Source: JALJPB01 sp034111045 (GTDB lineage: Bacteria; Pseudomonadota; Gammaproteobacteria; Enterobacterales; Alteromonadaceae). Taken from it: DNA of 64,000 bases. The notes beneath the pieces were generated by a model. It was not told the DNA's origin. It searched no databases and saw only the letters and a program-made list of their open reading frames with translations. Location: positions 25,813-89,812 of the forward strand of contig JAWUYA010000065.1 of assembly GCA_034111045.1 (NCBI GenBank), written 5' to 3'. Below, piece after piece: positions 36,869-45,802 of this stretch (the stretch's first letter is position 1; every line of letters begins with the position of its first letter). The translations under genes and the position numbers were made by a program.

Positions 36869-37468
36869 TTATTTAATCTCAGTTGTGGTGGTACTAACCA
36901 CAAAATCAGTAAAATTACTGTCGTTTTCACTCAGGCTAAAATGACTAAAGACTTTACCCGATAAAACAGAGGATGACTCAAACAAGTTTAGCCAAGCGGG
37001 AACGGCTTCCGGTGTTCTTGCCATACCGGAGAAAGTTAACTCGCCGTGATCGATAATCATCTGCTGTAAACTAATATTTTCATCATGCATATCAGACAAG
37101 TCTGTCATTGCCTTTGCAAAGCCTGCAATATAAGTAGTATTGGGATTGATAAGTTCTTTATACAACGCTTGCTTATTTGCCATGACCAACTTTAATGTAG
37201 CCAACTTGCTAGCAACAACGAGATTAGGCTTATGTAGTCGAATTTTATTTTCTAAATTATCTGATCTTTCATCTTGTTTTGCTTTGATTTTATTCAAATA
37301 AATTAACTGTTCTGTACCTTTATTGGCTTGATTTTGAATAATAAATACCGAAAGTATCATCAAACAAATCACCACAACCCAACTTATCAACACGCGTTTT
37401 AAGGTTAACAGCGCTTTTTTAGTATATAACTCTGCCTGTAATAAGTTAATGCTATTTTTATGACTCAT
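36869..37468 (-). CDS. MSHA biogenesis protein MshI2 (PilN-like)
   Basis: 199-residue bitopic protein with the PilN-like opening SHKNSINLLQAELYTKK, a single helix near residues 27-45, a coiled coil, and a ferredoxin-like C-terminal domain around LQQMIIDHGELTFSGMARTPEAV. PilN partners bind PilM through the N-terminal NLL segment. It overlaps mshI by 11 bases and precedes mshJ by two, matching the MshI1/MshI2 split seen in Alteromonadales. Confidence 0.87.
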   Translation of the reverse strand: MSHKNSINLLQAELYTKKALLTLKRVLISWVVVICLMILSVFIIQNQANKGTEQLIYLNKIKAKQDERSDNLENKIRLHKPNLVVASKLATLKLVMANKQALYKELINPNTTYIAGFAKAMTDLSDMHDENISLQQMIIDHGELTFSGMARTPEAVPAWLNLFESSSVLSGKVFSHFSLSENDSNFTDFVVSTTTTEIK

Positions 37469-38405
37469 CCACTTGCTCCAAGTTATTCAGCAAACTTGCA
37501 CCTATGGCTGTAGCGTATTTTCGCTGACCTTGGTGCGGCTCAGGCAAAGCTAATAACCGCACTGAAATATCAGTATTTAGAGCTAATTTTTCCAACAAAT
37601 ATTGTTCATTATCCATTGGCACAATAACTTCAATACATATTATAGGTGACTGCTTTAAGTGACGCTCAAAATAATCTGTTGAGCGTTGAATCTCTAGACT
37701 AAGATTATCAACCGTGCCCATTGCCAATTCTTGCTGACTTTGTTGAGAAATTTGAGAAAAACCACGCAGGCGTCGATGAAAATACAAAACGCCGTTTTTT
37801 ATAATCAATAAGACTATCTCTTCATTCGGTTGCTGACAAACAAGTAAAATCGCATCCTTTTGTTTGGGCACTAAACTGACAAACGCAAATACTTCAGTAC
37901 TGATAATAGACAAGTTCAGCGCATTTTTGTTAATGGAGTCCACTATAGCCTTTAAAAAAAATTTTGAAACACAGACAACATTAACTTTGGCATTTACACC
38001 AGCCAAGGTCGGTCCGTCAAAATAATCGACGATCATGTCGTCAACAGCAATACTAACTAACTCTCTCACTTGCCATTTTAAAGCCGCGACAACCTCATTC
38101 ATAGGAACATTAGGTTTGTCTACCTGCACAAGTTGATAATGAGAAGAAGGTAAAACAATTTGGCAGTTGCCTGAGAATTTATATTCAGTTGATAGTTTCA
38201 TCAAACTGTTAACCACTTTTTTGTTTAAAGCATCCGTTGCCAATTTTGGAGTTGAATTTAATTCAAGTACCATCTCTTGATAACTAATTTTATTTTTTTC
38301 ATCTAAATAACAAATATTTATAGAGGAACAACCAATAGCGACGCCAAGTTGAGGCTTTGATTCTGGTTTAGAAAATAATTGTGATAGTCTAGTAATTAAT
38401 GACAT
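37458..38405 (-). CDS. mshI: MSHA biogenesis protein MshI (PilM-like)
   Basis: 315-residue cytoplasmic actin-like protein of the PilM type. It starts the pilus assembly operon. The opening with KPQLGVAIGCSSINICYL corresponds to phosphate 1; the KWQVRELVSIAVDDMIVDYFD segment is typical of MshI. It is thought to connect the PilN/PilO-like proteins to the assembly ATPase. The 121-base divergent gap to the PLP gene must hold the operon promoter. No mshH-like gene is present upstream. Confidence 0.88.
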   Translation of the reverse strand: MSLITRLSQLFSKPESKPQLGVAIGCSSINICYLDEKNKISYQEMVLELNSTPKLATDALNKKVVNSLMKLSTEYKFSGNCQIVLPSSHYQLVQVDKPNVPMNEVVAALKWQVRELVSIAVDDMIVDYFDGPTLAGVNAKVNVVCVSKFFLKAIVDSINKNALNLSIISTEVFAFVSLVPKQKDAILLVCQQPNEEIVLLIIKNGVLYFHRRLRGFSQISQQSQQELAMGTVDNLSLEIQRSTDYFERHLKQSPIICIEVIVPMDNEQYLLEKLALNTDISVRLLALPEPHQGQRKYATAIGASLLNNLEQVDES

Positions 38406-38526
38406 TTATTAGTGTTTTTCGTTATAATTAAGTTGATGATTTTTACAATAGCTTGAAACCATTATCCTGAATTAAATAAAGGGTGCAAGCCTTTTTTTAA
38501 ACAAGACCTAACCAAGCCAGTGGATT

Positions 38527-39498
38527 ATGCCTTTACCTTCACCATTACACGTAATAAACCATCGATTATTTGACCAACACCAGCTTAACGTTATGGTCAA
38601 GCGCGATGATTTAATCCATTCAATAATTTCAGGGAATAAATGGCGCAAATTAAAATACAACATTGAATATGCAAAAGCGCAAGGTAAAAAAGGTATTATT
38701 AGCTTTGGCGGTGCCTATTCAAACCATATTCATGCGCTTGCCTTTGCCTGTTATCAACAAAAGCTTCCATGCATTGGTATTATTAGAGGTGAAAGCCATT
38801 ACGTCAATAATTTCACCTTACGTTGGGCCCAGCATTGGCAAATGAAATTAAGCTTTGTTGACCGTAGAACTTACAGGCGAAGGGCTGAGCCTAACTACTT
38901 AGTCGAGCTTCAACAACAGTACCCCGATTACCTAATTGTCCCCGAAGGTGGTAGTAATTCCCTGGCAATCGCTGGCGTGCGCGAAGTGATTGACGAATTG
39001 AATAACCAAACCTCTTTTGATACTTTATTAACACCCGTAGGCAGTGGCGGTACATTAGCAGGTCTTATAGCCGGTGATAACAATGAACACCAGTTATTAG
39101 GCATTGCAGTACTAAAACAAGAAAAGGCAAAAGCCTTCGAGATGCTTGGTCCTCAAAACTACTTAACCAATGAAGTCTCAATACTCTTACCCAAAGAAGC
39201 TCAAGAATTTAACAACTGGCAAGTATTACCCGACTTTCATCGTGGTGGGTATGCGAAGTTTAGTAAAGAAGATAGTCAGAGAATCTTGGCTTTTAATCGA
39301 GAAACAGGCCTAACCTTTGAGCCCGTCTATTCTGGCAAAATGCTATTAGCGTTACTTGATTTGATTCACCAAGGTTATTTTCCCAAACACCATCGTATTG
39401 TCTTGCTGCACACCGGAGGACTACAAGGGTTAGGTGGTTTATCAGAACAGAAGCTCATCGCAAATACCCATTGGCATACTCCCCCAAGTGCGCCATAG
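38527..39498 (+). CDS. PLP-dependent D-cysteine desulfhydrase / ACC deaminase family protein
   Basis: 323-residue fold-type II PLP enzyme of the tryptophan synthase beta superfamily. The PLP lysine is in ISGNKWRKLKYN, and FGGAYSNHIHALA is the substrate-loop motif of this subfamily; TPVGSGGTLAGL binds the cofactor phosphate. The family deaminates ACC or desulfhydrates D-cysteine; which substrate is used here cannot be told from sequence. It is a single gene, divergent from the msh operon and convergent with hutI. Confidence 0.82.
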   Translation: MPLPSPLHVINHRLFDQHQLNVMVKRDDLIHSIISGNKWRKLKYNIEYAKAQGKKGIISFGGAYSNHIHALAFACYQQKLPCIGIIRGESHYVNNFTLRWAQHWQMKLSFVDRRTYRRRAEPNYLVELQQQYPDYLIVPEGGSNSLAIAGVREVIDELNNQTSFDTLLTPVGSGGTLAGLIAGDNNEHQLLGIAVLKQEKAKAFEMLGPQNYLTNEVSILLPKEAQEFNNWQVLPDFHRGGYAKFSKEDSQRILAFNRETGLTFEPVYSGKMLLALLDLIHQGYFPKHHRIVLLHTGGLQGLGGLSEQKLIANTHWHTPPSAP

Positions 39499-39533
39499 AG
39501 TTAATTAAAGCGAAAACCCCTCACCTTCAAGTG

Positions 39534-39569
39534 GATAATATCACTCAACATAATATGAGAGATATTATC
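39534..39569. terminator. Hairpin between the PLP gene and hutI
   Basis: GATAATATC at 39534-39542 pairs perfectly with GATATTATC at 39561-39569 over an 18-base loop, between two convergent genes. It is AT-only in large part and lacks a clear uridine run, so a bidirectional terminator role is tentative. Confidence 0.35.
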
Positions 39570-40807
39570 TATAAGACCTTAATGCCCGCTTTTATTAATG
39601 ATGCTAAAGGATTAACGCCAAATTGGTAGCAAAGTTCGGCAGGTTGTTCAATGCTCCAACAGGCTATATCTGCATCAAACCCGACTTTTAATTGCCCTTT
39701 AACATGACTTAGTCCTAGTGCTTTAGCCCCATAACAAGTAACACCAGCAATAGCTTCTGCTGGTGTCAATCTAAAAAGCGTACAAGCCATATTCAACATT
39801 AATTGCAATGAACATAGTGGAGATGAACCAGGGTTAACATCGGTCGCTATAGCTATTGCGACACCCTGTTCACGTAACGCTTCAATGGGCGGTAGTTGAG
39901 TTTCACGTAAAAAGTAAAATGCGCCCGGTAAGAGCACAGCCGTCATATCAGCTTCGGCCATAGCCTTAACCCCATCAACAGATAAAAATTCAATATGGTC
40001 TGATGACAAAGCATTATATTTAGCCGCCAGCTCGGTAGCGCCTAAATTAGATAGCTGCTCTGCATGCACCTTTATGGATAAACCATGGGTTTTTGCTGCG
40101 GCAAAAACTCGCTCGGTCTGCTTAATATCAAAACCGATGCCTTCACAAAACACATCGACAGTATCGGCAAGCTTTTGCTGTGCTATTATTGGCATCATTT
40201 CATCACAAACTAAATCAATATAAGCATCAGGCTGGTCTTTATATTCAGTAGGTAAAGCGTGCGCGCCAAGGAAAGTACGTTTGATGGTCATCGGTAGTTT
40301 ATCAGCCAACTGCCCGGCGACTGTCAGCATTTTAATTTCGGTGGCCGTATCTAAACCATAACCGGACTTTACTTCTACTGTGGTCACACCTTGGTGATGT
40401 AAAGCCGTTAACCTTGGCAACGCACTGCTCAATAATTGCTCTTCACTTGCTGCACGTGTTGCTTTAACCGTTGAAATAATTCCACCGCCAGCATGAGCAA
40501 TTTCTTGATAGCTTTTGCCCTGCAAGCGCATTTCAAATTCATTGGCACGATTACCGCCGTAAACTAAGTGGGTATGACAATCAATTAACCCTGGGGTCAT
40601 CCATTGTCCCTTGCCATCGATCACTTCAACTTGATGTTTATCAAATGCTGGTAACGCTTGCTCTTTACCTAACCAAACAATTTTGCCATCACTTATTGCT
40701 AATGCACCCTGTTCAATTTCACCATAGCTATTACTGCCATCAGTCATTGTTGCTAAATGAATATTTGTCCATAAAGTTTGCCAGTGCTGAGTTTGCATGA
40801 TGCTCAT
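39569..40807 (-). CDS. hutI: Imidazolonepropionase HutI
   Basis: Amidohydrolase that opens 4-imidazolone-5-propanoate to N-formimino-L-glutamate, third step of histidine breakdown. Zinc ligands are visible in DCHTHLVYGG, a histidine in the KVHAEQL segment, and the aspartate in ATDVNPGS. I take ATG 40807 (412 residues) because GGA lies just upstream and homologues begin there; the frame stays open for 52 more codons upstream through the operator region, which I regard as non-coding. It is divergent from hutC-hutU-hutH. Confidence 0.94.
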   Translation of the reverse strand: MSIMQTQHWQTLWTNIHLATMTDGSNSYGEIEQGALAISDGKIVWLGKEQALPAFDKHQVEVIDGKGQWMTPGLIDCHTHLVYGGNRANEFEMRLQGKSYQEIAHAGGGIISTVKATRAASEEQLLSSALPRLTALHHQGVTTVEVKSGYGLDTATEIKMLTVAGQLADKLPMTIKRTFLGAHALPTEYKDQPDAYIDLVCDEMMPIIAQQKLADTVDVFCEGIGFDIKQTERVFAAAKTHGLSIKVHAEQLSNLGATELAAKYNALSSDHIEFLSVDGVKAMAEADMTAVLLPGAFYFLRETQLPPIEALREQGVAIAIATDVNPGSSPLCSLQLMLNMACTLFRLTPAEAIAGVTCYGAKALGLSHVKGQLKVGFDADIACWSIEQPAELCYQFGVNPLASLIKAGIKVL

Positions 40808-40899
40808 AGTTTTTCCAAATAAAATAGGCCAATAAAAATTGGTGAAGAATGCAAGCTTGATGAAGGTCACTTTACCTGAACATAATTTAACAAGCAAGC

Positions 40900-40911
40900 T
40901 TGTATATACAA
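40900..40911. promoter_or_regulatory. Putative HutC operator, TTGTATATACAA
   Basis: A perfect 12-base palindrome lies in the divergent gap between hutI and hutC. It matches the TGTATATACA core known for HutC repressors of the GntR family. Its position 92 bases upstream of hutI and 63 bases upstream of hutC suits control of both directions, with urocanate as the usual inducer. The regulator itself is the adjacent gene. Confidence 0.75.
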
Positions 40912-40974
40912 CCCTTGATGTTTGATGAAAACTATGCGATTGTGGAGGCAAGTTAAACTTCACCTGATAATAAA

Positions 40975-41688
40975 ATGACTAAACCCGTAGCTAAAGCAAA
41001 GTTTACCGTTATTAAACAGCACATTTGCGACAACATTGAGTCTGGAAGCTGGCCGCAGCATAGCAAAATACCGTCAGAAAATGAATTAGCATTAGAATTT
41101 AATGTTAGCCGTATGACCGCAAGGCGTGCTCTACAAGAACTTACCGAACAAGGTTTGTTAGTACGTACACAAGGCGCAGGTACTTTTGTGGCTACCTTTA
41201 AATCTCAATCGTCATTACTCGAGATAAAAAATATCGCTGATGAAATTAGTGATAGAGGACATCGTCATAGCGCCAAACAACTCGTGCTTAAAGAAGTAAG
41301 AGTAACTAATGAAGTTGCCATATTATTAGACTTAAAAACTAGCGACACTGTTTTCTATTCTGAGGTTTTACACTTTGAAAATGATGAAGCAATTCAATTA
41401 GAGCAGCGCTTTGTCAATCGTCAATTAGTGGCGCATTATTTAGCGCAAGATTTTGCCAATATTACGCCACATGAATATCTATCAAGCGAAGCACCATTAA
41501 CTGAAGCAACTCATGAAGTAGAAGCCGTATTAGCCAATAAGGCGATTAGCCAACTACTTAATATTGACCCAGCAACCCCATGCTTACAAGTTAAACGTCG
41601 TACCTGGTCTAGTCAAGGTGTTGTTAGCCTAGCAACCCTAACATCACCAGGAAATAAGTATCGCTTGGGTAGCCATTTAGTCTTTTAA
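40975..41688 (+). CDS. hutC: Histidine utilisation repressor HutC
   Basis: GntR/HutC-family repressor of 237 residues. The winged helix-turn-helix is at about residues 5-75, with SENELALEFNVSRMTARRAL as recognition region. The C-terminal UTRA ligand domain (about 95-232) would bind urocanate. It heads the hutC-hutU-hutH set and lies beside the palindrome at 40900. There is a short gap of 45 bases to hutU. Confidence 0.93.
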   Translation: MTKPVAKAKFTVIKQHICDNIESGSWPQHSKIPSENELALEFNVSRMTARRALQELTEQGLLVRTQGAGTFVATFKSQSSLLEIKNIADEISDRGHRHSAKQLVLKEVRVTNEVAILLDLKTSDTVFYSEVLHFENDEAIQLEQRFVNRQLVAHYLAQDFANITPHEYLSSEAPLTEATHEVEAVLANKAISQLLNIDPATPCLQVKRRTWSSQGVVSLATLTSPGNKYRLGSHLVF

Positions 41689-41733
41689 ATTTTAATAAAA
41701 TGTACAAATACAAACGTCCAATGAGGAAAAATT

Positions 41734-43455
41734 ATGACAACCAATGCCAAACCAAACAGTGTTGAAAACGACCGTTTAGATACCAGTAGAGTGATTCGTG
41801 CTCCACGGGGTAGCAAGATAACGGCAAAAAGCTGGTTAACAGAAGCAGCCAAACGTATGTTGATGAACAACCTAGATCCAGAAGTTGCTGAGCATCCACA
41901 GTCATTAGTGGTTTACGGTGGTATTGGTCGTGCTGCGCGTAATTGGGCATGTTATGACAAAATTGTTGAAACACTCGATCGTTTAGAAGATGACGAAACC
42001 TTAATGGTTCAATCAGGCAAACCGGTAGGTGTTTTTAAAACCCATAGCAATGCGCCGCGGGTATTAATAGCGAATTCAAACCTAGTGCCTAATTGGGGTA
42101 CCTGGGAGCACTTTAATGAGTTAGATAAAAAAGGTTTGATGATGTACGGTCAAATGACCGCTGGCTCATGGATCTATATTGGCTCGCAAGGCATAGTGCA
42201 AGGCACTTACGAAACTTTCGTTTCTATGGCTAAACAACACTTTAACGGAGATGCTTCAGGTAAGTGGGTACTTACTGGAGGATTAGGCGGTATGGGTGGT
42301 GCTCAACCACTTGCGGCAACGATGGCGGGCTTTTCTGCTTTAGTGATTGAATGTGATGAGACTCGTATCGATTTCAGAATTCAAACACGTTATGTTGATG
42401 TTAAAGCAAAAAATTTAGACGAAGCATTGGTCATTATTAATCAAGCAACAGCAAAAGGTGAAGCCATTTCAGTCGGTTTGTTGGGTAACGCCGCCGATGT
42501 ATTCCCTGAATTAGTGAAGCGCGGTATTGTGCCCGATGTCGTCACGGATCAAACGTCAGCGCACGACCCTTTAAATGGTTACCTTCCTCAAGGCTGGACC
42601 ATGGAATACGCCGCAAAAATGCGTATCAAAGATGAAGCTATGGTGGTTAAAGCGGCCAAAAAATCAATGGCAATTCAAGTACAAGCTATGCTTGATCTTC
42701 AAGCAGCGGGTTCCGCTACTACCGATTATGGTAATAATATTCGCCAAATGGCATTAGAAGAAGGTGTGAAAAATGCCTTTGATTTCCCAGGGTTTGTGCC
42801 CGCTTATATTCGCCCATTATTTTGTGAAGGCATTGGGCCTTTCCGTTGGGTCGCTTTATCTGGGGATCCTGAAGACATCTATAAAACCGATGCCAAAGTA
42901 AAAGAATTGATTCCAGATGATGCTCACTTGCATAACTGGTTAGATATGGCTAGAGACCGAATTGCTTTTCAAGGTTTACCTTCTCGTATTTGCTGGGTAG
43001 GTTTAAAAGATCGTGCTCGTTTGGCATTAGCTTTTAATGAAATGGTAAAAAATGGTGAATTATCTGCACCCGTAGTGATAGGACGTGACCATTTAGACTC
43101 TGGCTCTGTTGCTTCACCCAATAGAGAAACCGAAAGCATGCTCGATGGCTCAGATGCGGTATCTGATTGGCCACTACTCAATGCATTATTATCAACTTCA
43201 GGGGGCGCAACCTGGGTCAGTATTCATCATGGTGGTGGCGTAGGTATGGGCTTTAGTCAACATTCAGGCATTGTTATTGTCGCTGACGGCACTGAAGAAG
43301 CACACGTTCGGATCGCCCGTGTATTATGGAATGACCCAGCAACCGGCGTTATGCGACACGCAGATGCAGGTTATGAAATCGCCATTAACTGTGCTCAAGA
43401 ACAAGGCTTAGATCTACCCATGATTGAAGGCGCCAACGGTACTAAAGGAGAATAA
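41734..43455 (+). CDS. hutU: Urocanate hydratase HutU
   Basis: NAD-dependent enzyme that turns urocanate into 4-imidazolone-5-propanoate, second step of the pathway. The 573 residues contain GGLGGMGGAQPLAATMAG, the NAD-binding glycine-rich stretch, and DQTSAHDPLNGYLPQGW, the family signature with catalytic residues. AGGAAAAATT precedes the start. hutH follows after two bases. Confidence 0.97.
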   Translation: MTTNAKPNSVENDRLDTSRVIRAPRGSKITAKSWLTEAAKRMLMNNLDPEVAEHPQSLVVYGGIGRAARNWACYDKIVETLDRLEDDETLMVQSGKPVGVFKTHSNAPRVLIANSNLVPNWGTWEHFNELDKKGLMMYGQMTAGSWIYIGSQGIVQGTYETFVSMAKQHFNGDASGKWVLTGGLGGMGGAQPLAATMAGFSALVIECDETRIDFRIQTRYVDVKAKNLDEALVIINQATAKGEAISVGLLGNAADVFPELVKRGIVPDVVTDQTSAHDPLNGYLPQGWTMEYAAKMRIKDEAMVVKAAKKSMAIQVQAMLDLQAAGSATTDYGNNIRQMALEEGVKNAFDFPGFVPAYIRPLFCEGIGPFRWVALSGDPEDIYKTDAKVKELIPDDAHLHNWLDMARDRIAFQGLPSRICWVGLKDRARLALAFNEMVKNGELSAPVVIGRDHLDSGSVASPNRETESMLDGSDAVSDWPLLNALLSTSGGATWVSIHHGGGVGMGFSQHSGIVIVADGTEEAHVRIARVLWNDPATGVMRHADAGYEIAINCAQEQGLDLPMIEGANGTKGE

Positions 43456-43457
43456 CG

Positions 43458-45011
43458 ATGACAACAACACATCCTATCAATAAACTCAATATTATCCCTG
43501 GGCAACTTACCCTAGCGCAATTACGTGACGTGGTACGTTATAACGACATCATCTACTCTTTAGATGAAAGCGCTTTTGAAGAAATACACAAGAGTGCGGC
43601 AGCTGTACAACAAGTGATTCGTGAAAACCGTGTGGTATATGGTATCAATACCGGATTTGGTTTACTGGCGAGCACCCGCATTAAAACAGAAGAACTCGAG
43701 TTATTACAACGCTCAATTGTACTTTCTCATTCAGCAGGCTTTGGCGAATACATGGAAGATGAAACCGTACGCTTGATGATGGTCTTAAAAATCAACTCAT
43801 TGTCGCGTGGCTTTTCAGGTATTCGTTTAGAAGTAATTCAAGCTCTTATCACCTTACTTAATGCTCAGGTTTATCCTTGTGTACCTAAAAAAGGCTCAGT
43901 CGGTGCATCAGGTGATTTAGCGCCTTTATCGCACATGGTATTACCTTTATTGGGTGAAGGAGAAATGTCCTATCAAGGCGAAGTGATTTCAGCCACTGAA
44001 GGGTTAAAAGTGGCGGGGCTTGCGCCGATAGCTTTCGCCGCTAAAGAAGGTTTAGCACTATTAAATGGTACACAAGCATCAACTGCTTTTTCTTTAGAGG
44101 GTTTATTCTACGCTGAAGATTTATTTGCAGCCGCTGTGGCTATTGGTTCGATGTCAGTGGAAGCAGCCCTAGGCAGTCGTGCACCCTTTGATGAACGTGT
44201 CCATTTAATACGTGGTCAACGAGGTCAAATAGATGTGGCCTTAGCATACCGTGAAATATTGACTGATAACTCTGACATTGGCCGGTCGCACATCGATTGT
44301 GAGAAAGTCCAAGATCCCTATTCATTGCGCTGTCAACCACAAGTTATGGGCGCATGTTTAACACAAATTCGCCAAGCAGCTGAAGTACTGCATATTGAAG
44401 CCAACGGTGTTACCGATAATCCATTAGTTTTTGCCAACGAAGGTGACTTTATCTCAGCCGGTAACTTCCATGCTGAGCCGGTTGCAATGGCTGCCGATAA
44501 CCTAGCGTTAGCAATAGCAGAAATTGGTTCATTATCTGAGCGTCGGATGGCGTTATTAATTGATGCTAATTTAAGTAAATTACCGGCATTTTTAGTTGAA
44601 AATGGCGGCGTTAATTCCGGCTTTATGATCGCCCAAGTGACCTCTGCAGCACTTGCCTCAGAAAACAAATCACTGGCCCACCCAGCATCAGTTGACAGCC
44701 TACCTACGTCAGCTAACCAAGAAGATCATGTGTCGATGGCCGCTTTTGCTGGTCGACGTTTAGCGGATATGGCTGAAAATACTACAGGGGTATTGGCTGT
44801 TGAGTATTTAGCTGCGGCTCAAGGTCTGGATTTTAGAGCACCGCTTAAAGGCTCAGATAAAATTGAACAGGCTAAAGCTATGTTGCGCGACGTCGTTAGT
44901 TTTTATGATAAAGACAGATATTTTGCTCCTGATATTGCCAAATCGGCAGCCATTATTGCTGATGGTGATTTGAACCACTTAATCCCACAAGGACTATTAC
45001 CAAGCTTTTAA
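43458..45011 (+). CDS. hutH: Histidine ammonia-lyase HutH
   Basis: Enzyme that deaminates L-histidine to urocanate, opening the pathway. The autocatalytic MIO cofactor forms from A150-S151-G152 in GSVGASGDLAPLSHM. The 517 residues are full length. An early YGINTGFG carries the catalytic tyrosine. It is coupled to hutU. The last enzyme of the pathway, HutG or HutF, is not in the window, so it must be encoded elsewhere. Confidence 0.97.
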   Translation: MTTTHPINKLNIIPGQLTLAQLRDVVRYNDIIYSLDESAFEEIHKSAAAVQQVIRENRVVYGINTGFGLLASTRIKTEELELLQRSIVLSHSAGFGEYMEDETVRLMMVLKINSLSRGFSGIRLEVIQALITLLNAQVYPCVPKKGSVGASGDLAPLSHMVLPLLGEGEMSYQGEVISATEGLKVAGLAPIAFAAKEGLALLNGTQASTAFSLEGLFYAEDLFAAAVAIGSMSVEAALGSRAPFDERVHLIRGQRGQIDVALAYREILTDNSDIGRSHIDCEKVQDPYSLRCQPQVMGACLTQIRQAAEVLHIEANGVTDNPLVFANEGDFISAGNFHAEPVAMAADNLALAIAEIGSLSERRMALLIDANLSKLPAFLVENGGVNSGFMIAQVTSAALASENKSLAHPASVDSLPTSANQEDHVSMAAFAGRRLADMAENTTGVLAVEYLAAAQGLDFRAPLKGSDKIEQAKAMLRDVVSFYDKDRYFAPDIAKSAAIIADGDLNHLIPQGLLPSF

Positions 45012-45070
45012 TCGAGGTCGGTTAGTGAACAACAGATAACATAATATGCCGCAGAGGCATCGATATTGAA

Positions 45071-45113
45071 CGAGCGATAAAGATATAAATTTTATCCCTT
45101 TATCTCTCGCTCG
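45071..45113 (+). terminator. Hairpin downstream of hutH
   Basis: CGAGCGATAAAG at 45071-45082 pairs with CTTTAT (45098-45103) and CGCTCG (45108-45113), leaving a four-base bulge and a loop of about 15. It follows the hutH stop by 60 bases. A smaller hairpin ATGCC/GGCAT lies just before, at 45046-45060. No strong uridine run follows, so Rho dependence is likely. Confidence 0.4.
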
Positions 45114-45280
45114 ATGACTTTGCGGTAGCTATTAATTTCGAAACAAAAAGATTAAGCCCTCACTAAACCCAGCCAAGCATCACATGCCATATTATGTCGC
45201 CTAATGCCTTTTAAAATCGAGATTTATCACTTTTTATTTGCTATTGTTGATTGTTGATTATCGAACGTTAGGAATATTAC

Positions 45281-45760
45281 ATGGATTTTTTACTACTCTT
45301 TGAAACTTGGATGATCCTTGCTGTTATTTTAGCATTTGCCGAAATATTTATTCCCGGTGGGCTATTAATCAATATGAGTATTGCTTCATTAATTGTTGCT
45401 TTTGGTGTTAAATTTGGTTGGTTAGATACTTGGGTATTTACCTTAACCGTGTGGTTTATCACTGCCGTCAGTTTATTATTTATCGTCTACTTATTTACCG
45501 ATAATTTCATCAGTGCTGATAAAAGTATCGACAACGTTAACGAGGAATTAGATATGTACGGAAAAGAGGTTCTAGTGACTGAACAAATTGGCCCTGGTAC
45601 CCATGCCGGCAGAGTAAAGTTTCAAGGCACTACTTGGACAGCGCTTGGTGACGGCTCAGAAATTATGCCGGGTAGTCACGCCACCATAGTGTGCAAAGAG
45701 AATATCTCGCTTGTGGTTGAAAAAAAACTGAGTGGTCAATCATCATCACTCAATAGTTAA
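45281..45760 (+). CDS. NfeD-like membrane protein
   Basis: 159-residue membrane protein with hydrophobic helices at about 8-32, 35-50 and 54-73, followed by a C-terminal OB-fold domain (about 90-150) with GRVKFQGTTWTALGDGSEIMPGS. This is the short NfeD form, which lacks the serine protease part. Family members lie beside stomatin/SPFH genes and are thought to work with them in membrane microdomain upkeep. Two SPFH genes follow directly. Confidence 0.88.
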   Translation: MDFLLLFETWMILAVILAFAEIFIPGGLLINMSIASLIVAFGVKFGWLDTWVFTLTVWFITAVSLLFIVYLFTDNFISADKSIDNVNEELDMYGKEVLVTEQIGPGTHAGRVKFQGTTWTALGDGSEIMPGSHATIVCKENISLVVEKKLSGQSSSLNS

Positions 45761-45802
45761 CTACATCTATAATAATTAAAAATTAATTGCCAAGGAGGCA
45801 TT

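Noticed and set aside
38477..38500. AAAGG...CCTTT hairpin with a T run between mshI and the PLP gene
   Set aside because: The stem is only five base pairs and lies in a divergent promoter gap, where a terminator would not be expected.
41700..41713. Second HutC site (TGTACAAATACA) before hutU
   Set aside because: The half-sites are four bases apart rather than two, so the match is too loose to list as a feature.
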